A DNA stretch of 45,167 bases from Rhodocyclaceae bacterium UBA1310 (GCA_002307175.1 DBTS01000088.1:1-45167); one strand, 5' to 3'; shown: positions 8,102-17,789, numbered from the stretch's first letter. Numbers and translations are program-made. Notes: generated from the sequence alone by a model not told the origin.

Positions 8102-11100
8102 ATGATGACGCAGCAATCCAGACTCTGGCGGCAGATCATTGCCACAGCCGGGTTCCTCACGCTACTTACCGCTTGCGGCGGCGGAGGTTCGGGTGGTGGC
8201 GACAGCGGAAGTAGTGGCGGCAGCGACAGTGGTAGCGGCAATGGCGGAAGTACCGACACCCCCAGCACGGTACTCGCCGTCAGCCCCTCGGTCACGGGAT
8301 GGGCGTCACAGGATGGTGGTACGACAGGTGGCGCGAACGCGCCGGCATCCAACACCTATGTTGTGCATAACCGCGCCGAACTGCTCAATGCGCTTGCCAA
8401 CACAAACAGCCCGAACTATAGCGCCGCAACGCCTACAGTTGCCGCAGCCGAACCCAAGATCATTTACGTCGTCGGCACAATCTGGGGAACGGATCTGGGC
8501 AATGGCAAATTTGCCGATGAGGCTTACTACAAGTCACTGAGCTCGGCTGCTGGTTACTGGGACTGGGAACTCTACATCAAGAGCCTGGACACTCAGTACA
8601 TGGCCGACCTGAACACCAAGGTCACCGCAGGCGATACAGATGCCATCGCACAGAAAGCAAAAATCAGCAAACTGTCTTCAGCCCAATCGACCGTCAAGCG
8701 CTTTCAGCGCGCCCAGATTCAGTTCTCGGTGCCTTCGAACACCACGATTCTTGGCGTTGGCACGGATGCCAAGCTGATCGACGGATTTTTGTCGATCAAT
8801 GCCACGACCAACATCATCGTGCGCAACATGGAGTTCCAGTCACCGCAGGATCTGACAACCACCTACGACACGACGAAGCAGGAATGGAATGCCACCTTCA
8901 AGGCCGTAGGGGTTGTGACCGGCAAGCACCTGTGGTTCGACCACTGCACCTTCAGCGATGGCACGCACAAGGATAGCGACGAGATTCGCACGATCAATGG
9001 CTATACGCTTGAGGTCATGCGCCACGACGGCCTGCTCGACATGGAAGACAGCACAGACTATGTCACGGTCTCCTACTCGATCTTCAAGAACCACGACAAG
9101 ACCAATATGGTCGGTGGCTCGGGTGACCAGAACTATGCAAAGGAACGTGCCTACAACCACCTGACCTTCAACAACAACATCTGGCAGGATTCGGTACAAC
9201 GTGCGCCCCGCGTGCGTTTTGCCAAGGCTCACGTCTATAACAATTATTACGTCGGCAACACCGACAACCCGGACTACCCAATGTCGTATTACATTGGCAT
9301 GGGTGCGGAATCCAAGATTCTGTCCGAAGCCAATGTGTTCGACATGAGCGGCTCGCAAGCCGCAGTGTCGCGAGTGATCTCGAACCTGAACGGTTACCAG
9401 TTCAAGGATGTTGGCTCATGGGTCAACAGCGTGCCCGCCTCAGCAGACCTGGAAGCCGCAGCCAAGGCCGCACTGGAAGCCCGTTACACGGACGCTCAGG
9501 CAGCCGCAACCAAGTCCGGCTTCACTCTTGCCCCGTACACCAACGAACTGGGCTGGACACCAACCTACAGCTACACCCGTGGCAGCTCTGCCGACCAGGT
9601 GCGCCAGCACGACCTCGCCAACGCTGGCGCGGGCAAGCTGCCTATCACGGCCAGCACCGCCACCCGCCTGCAGCTCGACGATACAAGCGCAGCGAATTAC
9701 ACGGTTGCCAAGGCGTTGGCAGGCAGTGACGCGTGGGCACCGCAAACGGTCAATAGCGCGCAGCCCAACGCAGGGCGTATCAATCTGACCGGGGTGACCC
9801 CGAACTACGTTGTGGCGCAGGATGGCTCGGGCGGCTATACAACCATCCAGGCAGCCTTGAATGCAGCCTCGAACGACACCTCGGGCGCGGCGCGGCTGTA
9901 TATCCAGGTCAAGGCCGGTACCTACAACGAGCAGTTGATCGTGGCCCACGCCACCACGCCGATTACCTTGTACTCGACTGAAAGCGATGCGTCCAAAGTG
10001 GTGGTCAGCACCAGCCTGTATCAGAACAGTGCGGCAGCGGACTACACGACCATGAATGGCGCAAGCTTTGCCGCCTCGGTCTACAGCACCAGCACCAACA
10101 GCACCATCAAGACCGACTACAATGGCTGCTACCGTGCAACGGCAGTTGGCAAGCAATGCGCGACGGCAATCCGTATCCACAATAACGGCTTCAATGCGGT
10201 CAACATGACCTTCCAGAATGCCTGGGGTGACACGGATTCCAAGGGCAACAACCAGGCCCTCGCTGCCATGGTGGACAAGGCCGACCAGGTCGTTTTCGAC
10301 GGTGTCCGCCTGATCAGCAACCAGGACACGCTGTATCTAAACAACGCGGGCAAGCGCACCTATTTCGCCGCTGGCGAAATCACCGGTGACGTGGACTTCA
10401 TCTTTGGTGCAGGTACTGCCGTGTTCGACGGCACCGCCATCCGCTACACCGGTGCCCGTAAACCGAGCGGCGGCTACAACGCCGCACCGTCGACGCCCAC
10501 GGCACAAACCTACGGGTTCCTGTTCAACCGCTGTGTGTTTGTCGGTGACAGCGCAGCCACTGCCGACGGTGCTTTCCTGGCCCGTCAATGGGATGTGGAT
10601 ACCAGCTCGGTCGGCAAGATGATCGTGCGCAACTCCATCATCGGCGCCCACATTGCCACCACCAGCGGGCCGTGGAACGCCACGACCGTCAACAACGCAG
10701 CGACAGTGTTCAGTGCTGGCGGCGAGTCCTATCTGGCGGAATACGCCAATATGGACATGAAGACCAACAACCCGAACGGCAGTTCCGCTTCCAGCTCCGG
10801 CTCATCGGGCGGTACGACTTCATCAAGCAGTTCCAGCTCGTCGGGTGGTACAGCTTCATCAAGCAGCTCAAGCTCCTCATTGAGCTCGTCGTCCAGCTCT
10901 GCAAGCTCCAGCGGTGGAACCCCGGGGACAACAACAAGCATCACCGGTTCGAACACGCTGCCCACGGCTTACTACTCCAGTGGTCTGCCTGGGACGGTCG
11001 GTGCCAGCTATGACTCGGTCAATGGCATCTACAGCCTGGTGGCCGCTGGCAGTGCCGGGACCAACACGGTCATGTATGACAATCTGCTGCTTGGCGCAAA

Positions 11101-11554
11101 GCAGGTCACGGGTGACTTTACGCTCATTGCCCGCCTGACATCGCTGGAGTTGCCAGCGGGCCTGTCTACTGCCAACGTCCGTGCCGGGCTCCAGATCCGT
11201 AATAGTCTGGCCGACAATTCGCGCTTCTACGGTGTCGTCTTGCGTGGTTCCAGCCGGGTGCAGTGGGAACAGCGTCTCTACGACGGCGGCGCATTATCAA
11301 CATCGACGGTAACCACCAGCAACGTCGCCGCCCCGGTCTACCTCAAGTTGCGGCGCGTCGGGCCGGCGATTTATGTTACTTACTCGACTGATGGCGGCCT
11401 CACCTACCAGACCGAAAAATCGCAAGACTTCAGCACTGCCAGTGGCGCAACGGTATTTGACTCAGCGGTCTATGTCGGTATCTACGGGGTGTCGGGCAGT
11501 AGCACCGTTACCTCGACCAGCACATTCGATAATGTGACCCTCACACAGCCCTGA
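8102..11554 (+). CDS. Bifunctional pectate lyase (PL1) / pectin methylesterase (CE8) surface lipoprotein
   Basis: 1150-aa predicted lipoprotein degrading pectin: the esterase removes methyl groups so the lyase can cleave the demethylated polygalacturonate by beta-elimination. A strong AGGAGG site precedes ATG 8102. The signal peptide ends in the lipobox LLTAC, followed by a Gly/Ser-rich tether. Residues about 57-480 form a parallel beta-helix like PL1 pectate lyases (LWFDHCTFSDG near 276, then RAPRVRFAKAHVYNNYY near 367 with the catalytic Arg). Residues about 567-880 match pectin methylesterase (VAQDGSGGYTTIQAALNA; catalytic Asp742 in NQDTLY and Asp765 in GDVDFIFG; LARQWD supplying the Arg). 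A poly-Ser linker (about 893-941) leads to a C-terminal jelly-roll-like accessory domain (DUF1349-like in appearance) to 1150. No similar genes adjoin it. Confidence 0.9.
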   Translation: MMTQQSRLWRQIIATAGFLTLLTACGGGGSGGGDSGSSGGSDSGSGNGGSTDTPSTVLAVSPSVTGWASQDGGTTGGANAPASNTYVVHNRAELLNALANTNSPNYSAATPTVAAAEPKIIYVVGTIWGTDLGNGKFADEAYYKSLSSAAGYWDWELYIKSLDTQYMADLNTKVTAGDTDAIAQKAKISKLSSAQSTVKRFQRAQIQFSVPSNTTILGVGTDAKLIDGFLSINATTNIIVRNMEFQSPQDLTTTYDTTKQEWNATFKAVGVVTGKHLWFDHCTFSDGTHKDSDEIRTINGYTLEVMRHDGLLDMEDSTDYVTVSYSIFKNHDKTNMVGGSGDQNYAKERAYNHLTFNNNIWQDSVQRAPRVRFAKAHVYNNYYVGNTDNPDYPMSYYIGMGAESKILSEANVFDMSGSQAAVSRVISNLNGYQFKDVGSWVNSVPASADLEAAAKAALEARYTDAQAAATKSGFTLAPYTNELGWTPTYSYTRGSSADQVRQHDLANAGAGKLPITASTATRLQLDDTSAANYTVAKALAGSDAWAPQTVNSAQPNAGRINLTGVTPNYVVAQDGSGGYTTIQAALNAASNDTSGAARLYIQVKAGTYNEQLIVAHATTPITLYSTESDASKVVVSTSLYQNSAAADYTTMNGASFAASVYSTSTNSTIKTDYNGCYRATAVGKQCATAIRIHNNGFNAVNMTFQNAWGDTDSKGNNQALAAMVDKADQVVFDGVRLISNQDTLYLNNAGKRTYFAAGEITGDVDFIFGAGTAVFDGTAIRYTGARKPSGGYNAAPSTPTAQTYGFLFNRCVFVGDSAATADGAFLARQWDVDTSSVGKMIVRNSIIGAHIATTSGPWNATTVNNAATVFSAGGESYLAEYANMDMKTNNPNGSSASSSGSSGGTTSSSSSSSSGGTASSSSSSSSLSSSSSSASSSGGTPGTTTSITGSNTLPTAYYSSGLPGTVGASYDSVNGIYSLVAAGSAGTNTVMYDNLLLGAKQVTGDFTLIARLTSLELPAGLSTANVRAGLQIRNSLADNSRFYGVVLRGSSRVQWEQRLYDGGALSTSTVTTSNVAAPVYLKLRRVGPAIYVTYSTDGGLTYQTEKSQDFSTASGATVFDSAVYVGIYGVSGSSTVTSTSTFDNVTLTQP

Positions 11555-11577
11555 TTGCTATACCTGCTTCTTCAAGC

Positions 11578-11602
11578 AAGCCCGCCACATGGCGGGCTTT
11601 TT
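11578..11602 (+). terminator. Rho-independent terminator of the pectinase gene
   Basis: Perfect 9-bp stem AAGCCCGCC / GGCGGGCTT with loop ACAT, followed by TTTT, 24 bases after the stop codon. Confidence 0.88.
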
Positions 11603-11638
11603 GTTGGTGCACCGTCTGCAGCTCCATGCGAGAGGCAT

Positions 11639-11662
11639 AAAAAAGCCCGCACGGGGCGGGCT
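11639..11662 (-). terminator. Rho-independent terminator of topB
   Basis: On the minus strand AGCCCGC / GCGGGCT (11662-11656 and 11650-11644) with a 5-nt loop is followed by a T run (11644-11639), about 27 bases past the topB stop. The two convergent genes thus each have a terminator. Confidence 0.85.
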
Positions 11663-11688
11663 CCTTTGACTCAGACCTGCAAACGACT

Positions 11689-14307
11689 TTATTCGGTCTT
11701 GGTCACTTTTTTGGCACGCGTGGTCTTGGGCTTGGAGGTAGCGGCTTTGGTCGTTGCGGCCTTCTTCTTTGGCGCAATGACCTTCGTTTCGGCTTCTGCC
11801 GGTACATCGCCCTCCGCAGCCTTTGCAGCGGTCTTCTTGGCCGCTGTGGCCTTGGGTGCGCGCGGCTCAAACTCGAAGCCTACCTTGCCAGCCTTGGCAT
11901 CCCACACGAGCATCGCGGAGAACTTGCGGTGCGTGCGTGACGAGACAAAGTTACGCAGCAACTCGGTTTTGCCGGAAGTCAGCAGCTTTTCCATCTGCTC
12001 GCGCTCAATGGGCTGCTGCAGAATCACCTTGCCAGAACGAAAATCACAGCTCTTCTCCGGCCCCACGGCCTTTTCGCAGACATAGGTGGTGCCGTGCTCA
12101 AACACACCGCCGCCGCATTTCGGGCAGGTTCCCAGCGTCTGCTGGTCGGAGAAATCCGGCGCTTCGGCGCCTTCGCCGTCACGCGGCTGGCCGAAATCGA
12201 ATTCCGGCATCTTGTCATCGTTCAGACGGATCTCGGCATTGAAGGCCCGGCCCATCTTGTTACGGAAACCAAGCAGTGGCCCAACCCGACCCGTGGTCAG
12301 CAGGGTCTCCATCTCGTGCGCTTCAAACTGCCGGCCCGCCACGATTTTCCACAGCGAATACTCACAGTCTGAACACTGGAATTTCTTGTAGGTTTCACGG
12401 ATCAGCCCACCACACTTCGGGCAGGGCGTCTCCAGAATACCGAAATCGCCGGGAATCGTATCTGAATCGTAAGTTTTGGCGCGTTCGACGATGTCACGCG
12501 TCATCGCTTCAATGTGGCCCATGAAATCGGCACGCGAGAGCTGGCCTTTTTCAATTTGCCCAAGCTTGTATTCCCACTCGCCAGTCAATTCAGCGGAAGC
12601 CAGTTCGGTGATGCCGAGGCCCTTGAGCAGCGTGACCAGGGAGAACGCCTTGGCCGTCGGAATCAGATCGCGGCCTTCACGCAGCATATAGGTTTCGGCG
12701 ATCAGGTTTTCGATGATCTGCGCACGCGTGGCAGGCGTACCGAGACCACGCTCAGCCATGGCCGCACGCAGTTCCTCATCATCCACGAGCTTGCCGGCAC
12801 CTTCCATCGCGGAGAGCAGTGTGGCTTCGTTGTAGCGTGCCGGCGGCTTGGTCTGGTTGGCCTTGACGAGCACTTCCTCGGTCGTGGCGCCTTCACCCTG
12901 CTTGACGGGCACCAGCGAACCACTCGCTTCTTCACCTTCAACAGCGGCTTCCTTGCCATAAATGGCAAGCCAGCCGGAGGCAACCAGTACCTTGCCTTCG
13001 GTCTTGAAAGCTTCACCATCGACACGTGTGATACGTGTGGTGACAAGGTATTCGGCTGCCGGATAGAACACCGCCAGGAAGCGTTTGACCACCAGATCGT
13101 AGATCTTGTGCTCGGCTTCGGTCAGCGACTTCGGCGCAGTGCCGGTCGGGATGATCGCAAAGTGGTCCGAAATCTTGGCATTGTTGAAGATGCGCTTGTT
13201 CGGCTTGACCCAACCACGCTTGATAATTTCCGTGGCGAACGGGTTATACACATCCGGCAGTGCGCCAAGAATACCCGGCACAGACCCGACATAGTCTTCG
13301 GGCAGGGCACGCGCATCGGTACGCGGATAGGTCAGCACCTTGTGCTTTTCGTACAGTGCCTGGGCAATCTGTAGTGTGGTGCGCGCCGAGAAGCCGAAAC
13401 GGCCATTGGCTTCACGCTGCAGGCTCGTGAGATCGAAGAGCAGCGGCGACATCTGCGTGGAAGGCTTAGACTCTTCCTCGACCTTGCCGGGCTTGCCCTC
13501 GCACTTGGCACGGATCGCTTCGGCACGGGATTTTTCCCACAGACGGTGGGCATTCGCGTGCTCATCGTCTTCAGGCTTCTTGAATTTCTCGTCGAACCAG
13601 CGCCCGACATACTCACCGGCCGAGACACCGAAGCGCGCCTCGATCTCCCAGTAGTCACGTGACTTGAAAGCCCGGATGCGTTCTTCGCGCTCCACCACGA
13701 TGGCCAGTGTCGGTGTCTGCACGCGCCCCACCGTGGTCAGATGGAAGCCGCCGCTCTTGGAATTGAAGGCAGTCATGGCACGTGTGCCATTGATGCCGAT
13801 GAGCCAGTCGGACTCGGCACGACACATCGCCGCTTCGCGCAGACCGCTCATTTCCTGCGCAGAGCGCAAGCGCAGGAAGCCGTCGCGAATCGACTGGGCC
13901 GTCATGCTCTGCAGCCACAGGCGCTTGACCGGCTTGGCTGTCCCGGCGTGCTGGGCGACGTAGGTAAAGATCAGTTCCCCTTCGCGCCCCGCATCACAAG
14001 CATTGATCAAGCCGGTAACGTCCTTGCGCTTGATGAGCTTGGCAAGCAGCCGCAGGCGCTCCGCGCTCTTCTCAATGGGGTTGAGGGCAAAGTGCGGCGG
14101 AATCATTGGCAGATTCGCAAAGCTCCATTTGCCGCGCTTGACTTCGAATTCTTCGGGAACAGCCAACTCCAGCAGGTGGCCGACTGCGGACGACAGAACG
14201 TATTCATCGCTCTCGAAATAATCCCCCTGGCGCGTAAAGCCGCCGATTGAGCGGGCAATATCCTGAGCCACTGAGGGTTTTTCGGCGATGATGAGCTGTT
14301 TGGTCAT
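11689..14307 (-). CDS. topB: DNA topoisomerase III
   Basis: Type IA topoisomerase that decatenates and unlinks DNA by single-strand passage, 872 aa. The Toprim domain opens the protein (LIIAEKPSVAQDIARSIGG, acidic triad region INACDAGREGELIF). The active-site tyrosine is Tyr327 in LTYPRTDARALP. The C-terminal third carries two Cys4 zinc-ribbon-like motifs (CPKCGGLIRETYKKFQCSDC and CPKCGGGVFEHG with later Cys pairs), then a region resembling the topoisomerase C-terminal repeat. A Lys/Ala/Thr-rich tail of about 50 residues ends the protein and likely aids DNA binding. At 872 aa it is longer than Escherichia coli TopB (about 650) because of the zinc ribbons and tail, as is usual in Betaproteobacteria. 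It follows smg and dprA on the same strand. Confidence 0.95.
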   Translation of the reverse strand: MTKQLIIAEKPSVAQDIARSIGGFTRQGDYFESDEYVLSSAVGHLLELAVPEEFEVKRGKWSFANLPMIPPHFALNPIEKSAERLRLLAKLIKRKDVTGLINACDAGREGELIFTYVAQHAGTAKPVKRLWLQSMTAQSIRDGFLRLRSAQEMSGLREAAMCRAESDWLIGINGTRAMTAFNSKSGGFHLTTVGRVQTPTLAIVVEREERIRAFKSRDYWEIEARFGVSAGEYVGRWFDEKFKKPEDDEHANAHRLWEKSRAEAIRAKCEGKPGKVEEESKPSTQMSPLLFDLTSLQREANGRFGFSARTTLQIAQALYEKHKVLTYPRTDARALPEDYVGSVPGILGALPDVYNPFATEIIKRGWVKPNKRIFNNAKISDHFAIIPTGTAPKSLTEAEHKIYDLVVKRFLAVFYPAAEYLVTTRITRVDGEAFKTEGKVLVASGWLAIYGKEAAVEGEEASGSLVPVKQGEGATTEEVLVKANQTKPPARYNEATLLSAMEGAGKLVDDEELRAAMAERGLGTPATRAQIIENLIAETYMLREGRDLIPTAKAFSLVTLLKGLGITELASAELTGEWEYKLGQIEKGQLSRADFMGHIEAMTRDIVERAKTYDSDTIPGDFGILETPCPKCGGLIRETYKKFQCSDCEYSLWKIVAGRQFEAHEMETLLTTGRVGPLLGFRNKMGRAFNAEIRLNDDKMPEFDFGQPRDGEGAEAPDFSDQQTLGTCPKCGGGVFEHGTTYVCEKAVGPEKSCDFRSGKVILQQPIEREQMEKLLTSGKTELLRNFVSSRTHRKFSAMLVWDAKAGKVGFEFEPRAPKATAAKKTAAKAAEGDVPAEAETKVIAPKKKAATTKAATSKPKTTRAKKVTKTE

Positions 14308-14333
14308 TGCGTCTGTGATGTATACAAAATAAA

Positions 14334-14353
14334 TCGCGGCTGTAAGGCCGCGA
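14334..14353 (-). terminator. Hairpin with T-rich tail between smg and topB
   Basis: TCGCGGC / GCCGCGA with loop TGTAAG. Reading leftward (minus strand) the stem is followed by TTTATTTTG. It sits between the smg stop (14405) and the topB start (14307) and may attenuate read-through rather than fully separate the genes. Confidence 0.55.
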
Positions 14354-14404
14354 AGCTACTGCTATGGATGATAGAAGCGCACTATACGCGCTTGCAAGCA
14401 TCCA

Positions 14405-14890
14405 TCAATGAATGATGACGGCTTCCTGCCAGAGTGAAGCGGGTTCGTCACTTTCATCCGTCAAAAGCTCATCCAGAATCAGCGGATCCACGGCTGCACG
14501 TTCCTGCCACAAAACCATCAACACGATGACCTTGAACTGCGATACGGTCACTTCGGCATCCGGCATCGCCAGCGCCCGCTCGATCACCAGCTCCCGGCGG
14601 CGTTCGTCGAGCACACCGGAAGTTTCGAGAAAACTCAGAAAACCGCGCGACCCCAGATCCAGGCGGGACAGTTCGTAGTCGCAGAAGATTCGCACGGAAC
14701 CACTCGCTGCCTGCACCTGCGTAGTCGCCTGCCCGGCCAGACGCAAGCCCGTCAGCCAATCAATGGCTTCCTGGATGTCGGCTTCCTCGAAGCCGGCAGC
14801 GGAAAGCTTACGCGCCAATTGTTCCGGTTCTTCGGGACATGCATCGGCGTATCCATAGGTTTCGAACAGATAGACCAGAATGTCGATCAT
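14405..14890 (-). CDS. smg: Smg family protein (DUF494)
   Basis: Conserved small protein of unknown biochemical role, 161 aa, found beside dprA in many Beta- and Gammaproteobacteria. The start at 14890 (MIDILVYLFETY) is chosen over 14905 because it matches the family's N-terminus. The MIDILVYLFETYGYAD opening, the central EADIQEAIDWLTGL helix and the RIFCDYELSRLDLGSRGFLSFLE segment are typical. The C-terminal half resembles a winged-helix-like fold (MPDAEVTVSQFKVIVLMVLW). It lies 36 bp downstream of the dprA stop. The context suggests association with DNA processing, but no activity is established. Confidence 0.9.
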   Translation of the reverse strand: MIDILVYLFETYGYADACPEEPEQLARKLSAAGFEEADIQEAIDWLTGLRLAGQATTQVQAASGSVRIFCDYELSRLDLGSRGFLSFLETSGVLDERRRELVIERALAMPDAEVTVSQFKVIVLMVLWQERAAVDPLILDELLTDESDEPASLWQEAVIIH

Positions 14891-14926
14891 GACAGCCCCG
14901 CGCAAGACACGGTTCGTAAGCCGTGC

Positions 14927-16030
14927 TTAATTGTTACGTTGAAACCGGCCACCCGGCAGGCAAACCACACGCCCTTCGAGCTCCAGCACGGTCAGGATGG
15001 CGAAGACTGCGTCCGACGTCAAGCCCGTCCGTGTCACCAGTACATCCGGATCTACCGGATCAAATCCCATCTGTCGCAAGATGGCGGCATTTTCGTCGTT
15101 TTCAAGCACATTTCCTGCCATCTCCACAGATGAGTCAAGTTCCGGGGCTTTTACGGGCTGCCACGCAAGCTCCTCGAGAACATCCTGTGCGCTTTCCACC
15201 AGCTTTGCGCCCTGCTTGATGAGTTTGTGACAACCTCGGGCCAACGGTGAATGGATCGAGCCAGGAATGGCAAACACTTCCCTGCCCTGCTCGGCAGCCA
15301 TGCGCGCGGTGATCAGGGAGCCGCTGTCGACGGCCGCCTCGACCACCAGCACCCCACGCGCCAGGCCGGAAATCAGCCGGTTCCGCCGCGGAAAGTTGTA
15401 GGCCGTCGGAGCCGTGCCGAGCGGAAATTCGGAAATCACCGCCCCTGCGGCGGCAATCTGCCGCGCCAGATCAGCATTGCCTGCCGGATAAATACGGTCT
15501 GCCCCCGTTCCCACCACGGCCAGCGTACTGCCCTGCCCCCTGAGCCCGCCACGATGTGCCGCGGCATCGACCCCCAGCGCAAGACCACTGATGACAGTGA
15601 TGCCAGCTTCGGCAAAACTCCTGGCAAAGGCTTCCGCGTTGGCTTCACCCTGCGGCGTGGCATTTCTCGCCCCGACAATTGCCAGTGCCGGCTGGTTGAG
15701 CAGCGCGGTACGGCCTTTGACGTAGAGTAGTGAAGGTGGATCGGGAATCTGCAACAGCGCCTGTGGATAAGCGGGATCTGCCAGCGTCAGGATGGCATTG
15801 CCGGGCTCCCGGACCCAGGCCAGCGCCTGCTCAATCCGGGCACTGTTATCGTACGCACAGAGCGTCTTCGCAAGACGTTCGCCGAGCACCTGCCCCAAAG
15901 CAAACTGCCCGGCAGAAAAAATCTGCTCGGGCAGTCCGAAATTTGACAGCAGATCCCGCTGACGTTCAGGGCCTATGCCCGGGATCAGGCATAGGCGCAA
16001 CCAGTACCGCAGATCGTCAGCGTACTCCAC
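14927..16030 (-). CDS. dprA: DNA-processing protein DprA (Smf)
   Basis: Single-strand DNA-binding protein that protects incoming DNA during natural transformation and loads RecA, 367 aa. An N-terminal helical domain (WLRLCLIPGIGPERQRDLLSNFG) precedes the Rossmann-like DprA core, recognised by LAIVGARNATPQGEANAEAF, VISGLALGVDAAAHRGGL and FPRRNRLISGLARGVLVVEA. The C-terminal 70 residues look like the winged-helix DML1-like domain (ILRQMGFDPVDPDVLVTRTGL). The ATG at 16030 lies 3 bp after the stop of the LysM gene, so the LysM protein, DprA and Smg are probably expressed together. Presence of an intact dprA is compatible with competence but does not prove it. Confidence 0.95.
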   Translation of the reverse strand: MEYADDLRYWLRLCLIPGIGPERQRDLLSNFGLPEQIFSAGQFALGQVLGERLAKTLCAYDNSARIEQALAWVREPGNAILTLADPAYPQALLQIPDPPSLLYVKGRTALLNQPALAIVGARNATPQGEANAEAFARSFAEAGITVISGLALGVDAAAHRGGLRGQGSTLAVVGTGADRIYPAGNADLARQIAAAGAVISEFPLGTAPTAYNFPRRNRLISGLARGVLVVEAAVDSGSLITARMAAEQGREVFAIPGSIHSPLARGCHKLIKQGAKLVESAQDVLEELAWQPVKAPELDSSVEMAGNVLENDENAAILRQMGFDPVDPDVLVTRTGLTSDAVFAILTVLELEGRVVCLPGGRFQRNN

Positions 16031-16033
16031 CTA

Positions 16034-17095
16034 TCAGGGGTTGGTGACTTTGTCACCAACGTAGACCGGGCCTCCGGCTTCCACGACCAACGCGTAGGAA
16101 ATACGGTTGAAAACGCGGAACACATAAAGCAGGCCGTTACGGGTGTCGGGCTTGCTGATGACTTCCTTCTTGCCGTCACCGCTGTAGATCGAATCCGCGT
16201 TAGCGCGCATGACCGCAAAAACGTGCCCAGGCTCAACACCCGAAGTACGCCCTGCGGAGATCGATACCACCGAATTCTTGCCGGCGGTACTGACACCACC
16301 GTAGACCGCAGCAACACCGGCCTCGATATGGTTGGACGGTACGTGCGGCGGAATCGCCATCAGCTCGGACTTGCCGGCAGGCTGCAGACGGTCGGTAGTA
16401 TTGACGGCCAGTTTCGAATCGGTGATGTGCAATTCGGCAACTTTGCCGTTAGCCTCAGGAATCGCCACCTTGGCCGTAGCCACATATTCGGCCTCGTAAC
16501 CCAGGATATCCTTGTCGTTGTAGGGATTGCGGATCGGCTTGCCAGGACGATAGACGTGCCAGGAGGAAACACTGTTGTCGTCACGCAGGTTCTTGGCGTA
16601 AATCGAATCGTTCACACCGGCGATCACACGATCTTCCTGAATCGCCACCACGGTCGGCAGGGTCGGAGAATCCGGCTGCTCTGTAACCAGGGGTTCGATC
16701 AGGAACGGACGGATGGCTTCCATCGAGATGCTGGCAATCGGGCTGGCAGCATCGGTTTCATAGACACGCGGGGAGAGCCTGTCATTGCCGTTCGTCACGG
16801 AACGACCAATCGACAGCGTCGGGCCATTGCGGTCGAGCACAATCACCTGCCCCGGATAGATCAGGTGCGGGTTATGAATCTGCTGCTGGTTCAACTTCCA
16901 GACTTCGGGCCAACGCCAGGGCTGCTTCAGGAACATCCCGGAAATGGCCCACAGGGTGTCGCCTTTTTTGACTACATAGTTGTCAGGGGCGTTGTCGGCC
17001 ACCTGCAAGCTGTCGCCATTGGTCGCAGCAACGGTGGCTGCGGTCAAGGTGGCCAGCACCACACCCAGTACGGTCTTGCTCAAAGCTTTGATCAT
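16034..17095 (-). CDS. LysM peptidoglycan-binding domain protein
   Basis: Secreted cell-wall-binding protein, 353 aa. The start at 17095 (MIKALSKTVLGVVLATLTAATVAATNGD) gives a clear signal peptide; the frame is open to 17263 but the extra 56 residues lack a signal. The LysM domain occupies about residues 40-88 (NYVVKKGDTLWAISGMFLKQ, then NPHLIYPGQVIVL). The remaining 260 residues have no domain I can name; they contain VISKPDTRNGLLYVFRVFNRISYALVVEAG near the end and match the general style of LysM proteins found upstream of dprA in Betaproteobacteria. It diverges from def across 190 bp and leads the dprA-smg series. Confidence 0.9.
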   Translation of the reverse strand: MIKALSKTVLGVVLATLTAATVAATNGDSLQVADNAPDNYVVKKGDTLWAISGMFLKQPWRWPEVWKLNQQQIHNPHLIYPGQVIVLDRNGPTLSIGRSVTNGNDRLSPRVYETDAASPIASISMEAIRPFLIEPLVTEQPDSPTLPTVVAIQEDRVIAGVNDSIYAKNLRDDNSVSSWHVYRPGKPIRNPYNDKDILGYEAEYVATAKVAIPEANGKVAELHITDSKLAVNTTDRLQPAGKSELMAIPPHVPSNHIEAGVAAVYGGVSTAGKNSVVSISAGRTSGVEPGHVFAVMRANADSIYSGDGKKEVISKPDTRNGLLYVFRVFNRISYALVVEAGGPVYVGDKVTNP

Positions 17096-17285
17096 TATGC
17101 GAACCCCATCAATGGTTGATCGCGACCCGGTCCAACCGGCGTCAAAATTTACGGCACCGAGACCCAGCCAGCGAGTCGCTGGTAGGATAGCAGACTCGGC
17201 AGATGCGGCTAAATGCTGCAGATATTCAAGTTTTGCGTTAGATTCTGCCCGTAGCATACTCATACATCAAGGGTTTTTCTGACAA

Positions 17286-17789
17286 ATGGCGCTGTTGCCC
17301 ATCATCCATTTTCCCGACCCGCGTCTGCATACACGGGCCAAACCGGTCGCCCAGGTCGACGCTCGTATCCGCCAGCTGGTACAGGACATGGCCGAAACCA
17401 TGTACGCCGCTCCAGGCGTCGGACTGGCCGCAACGCAGGTCGATGTCCATGAAAGAGTCATCACGATTGATGTCTCCGAGGACAAAAGCAAACTGCTGGT
17501 ATTGATCAACCCGGAGATCCTGAAACGCGATGGCGAGCAGGAATGCGAGGAAGGCTGCCTTTCCGTACCGGGGATCTACGATGTCGTCCGGCGCGCGGCA
17601 AATATCCGCGTGCGTGCGCTCGACATCAACGGCAAACCTTTTGAATTTGATGCTGACGAGCTGCTCGCCGTGTGCGTGCAGCACGAGATGGATCACCTCG
17701 ATGGCAAGGTGTTCGTCGAGTATCTTTCGCAGCTCAAGCAGAACCGCATCAAGAGCAAATTGGCCAAACGGGCAAGGATCACGGCTTAG
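17286..17789 (+). CDS. def: Peptide deformylase
   Basis: Removes the N-formyl group from nascent proteins, 167 aa, normal length for the family. All three metalloenzyme motifs are present: GVGLAATQ (residues about 46-53), EEGCLSVP with the metal-ligand Cys, and QHEMDHLDG with two His ligands and the catalytic Glu. The N-terminus MALLPIIHFPDPRLHTRAKPV is canonical. It is usually paired with fmt, the enzyme that adds the formyl group; here the two are 3.8 kb apart because the cyd operon lies between them on the other strand. Confidence 0.96.
   Translation: MALLPIIHFPDPRLHTRAKPVAQVDARIRQLVQDMAETMYAAPGVGLAATQVDVHERVITIDVSEDKSKLLVLINPEILKRDGEQECEEGCLSVPGIYDVVRRAANIRVRALDINGKPFEFDADELLAVCVQHEMDHLDGKVFVEYLSQLKQNRIKSKLAKRARITA

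Noticed and set aside
10780..10925. AGC/TCA-rich tract resembling a tandem DNA repeat
   Set aside because: It is the in-frame poly-Ser linker of the pectinase, with irregular codons and no fixed repeat unit.
12514..13374. 286-codon plus-strand frame
   Set aside because: Antisense to topB, whose catalytic Tyr and zinc motifs prove the minus-strand frame.
15768..15777. TGTGGATAAG box in dprA and a similar one in mnmG near 32558
   Set aside because: Isolated DnaA-box matches inside coding sequence are expected by chance and show no clustering.
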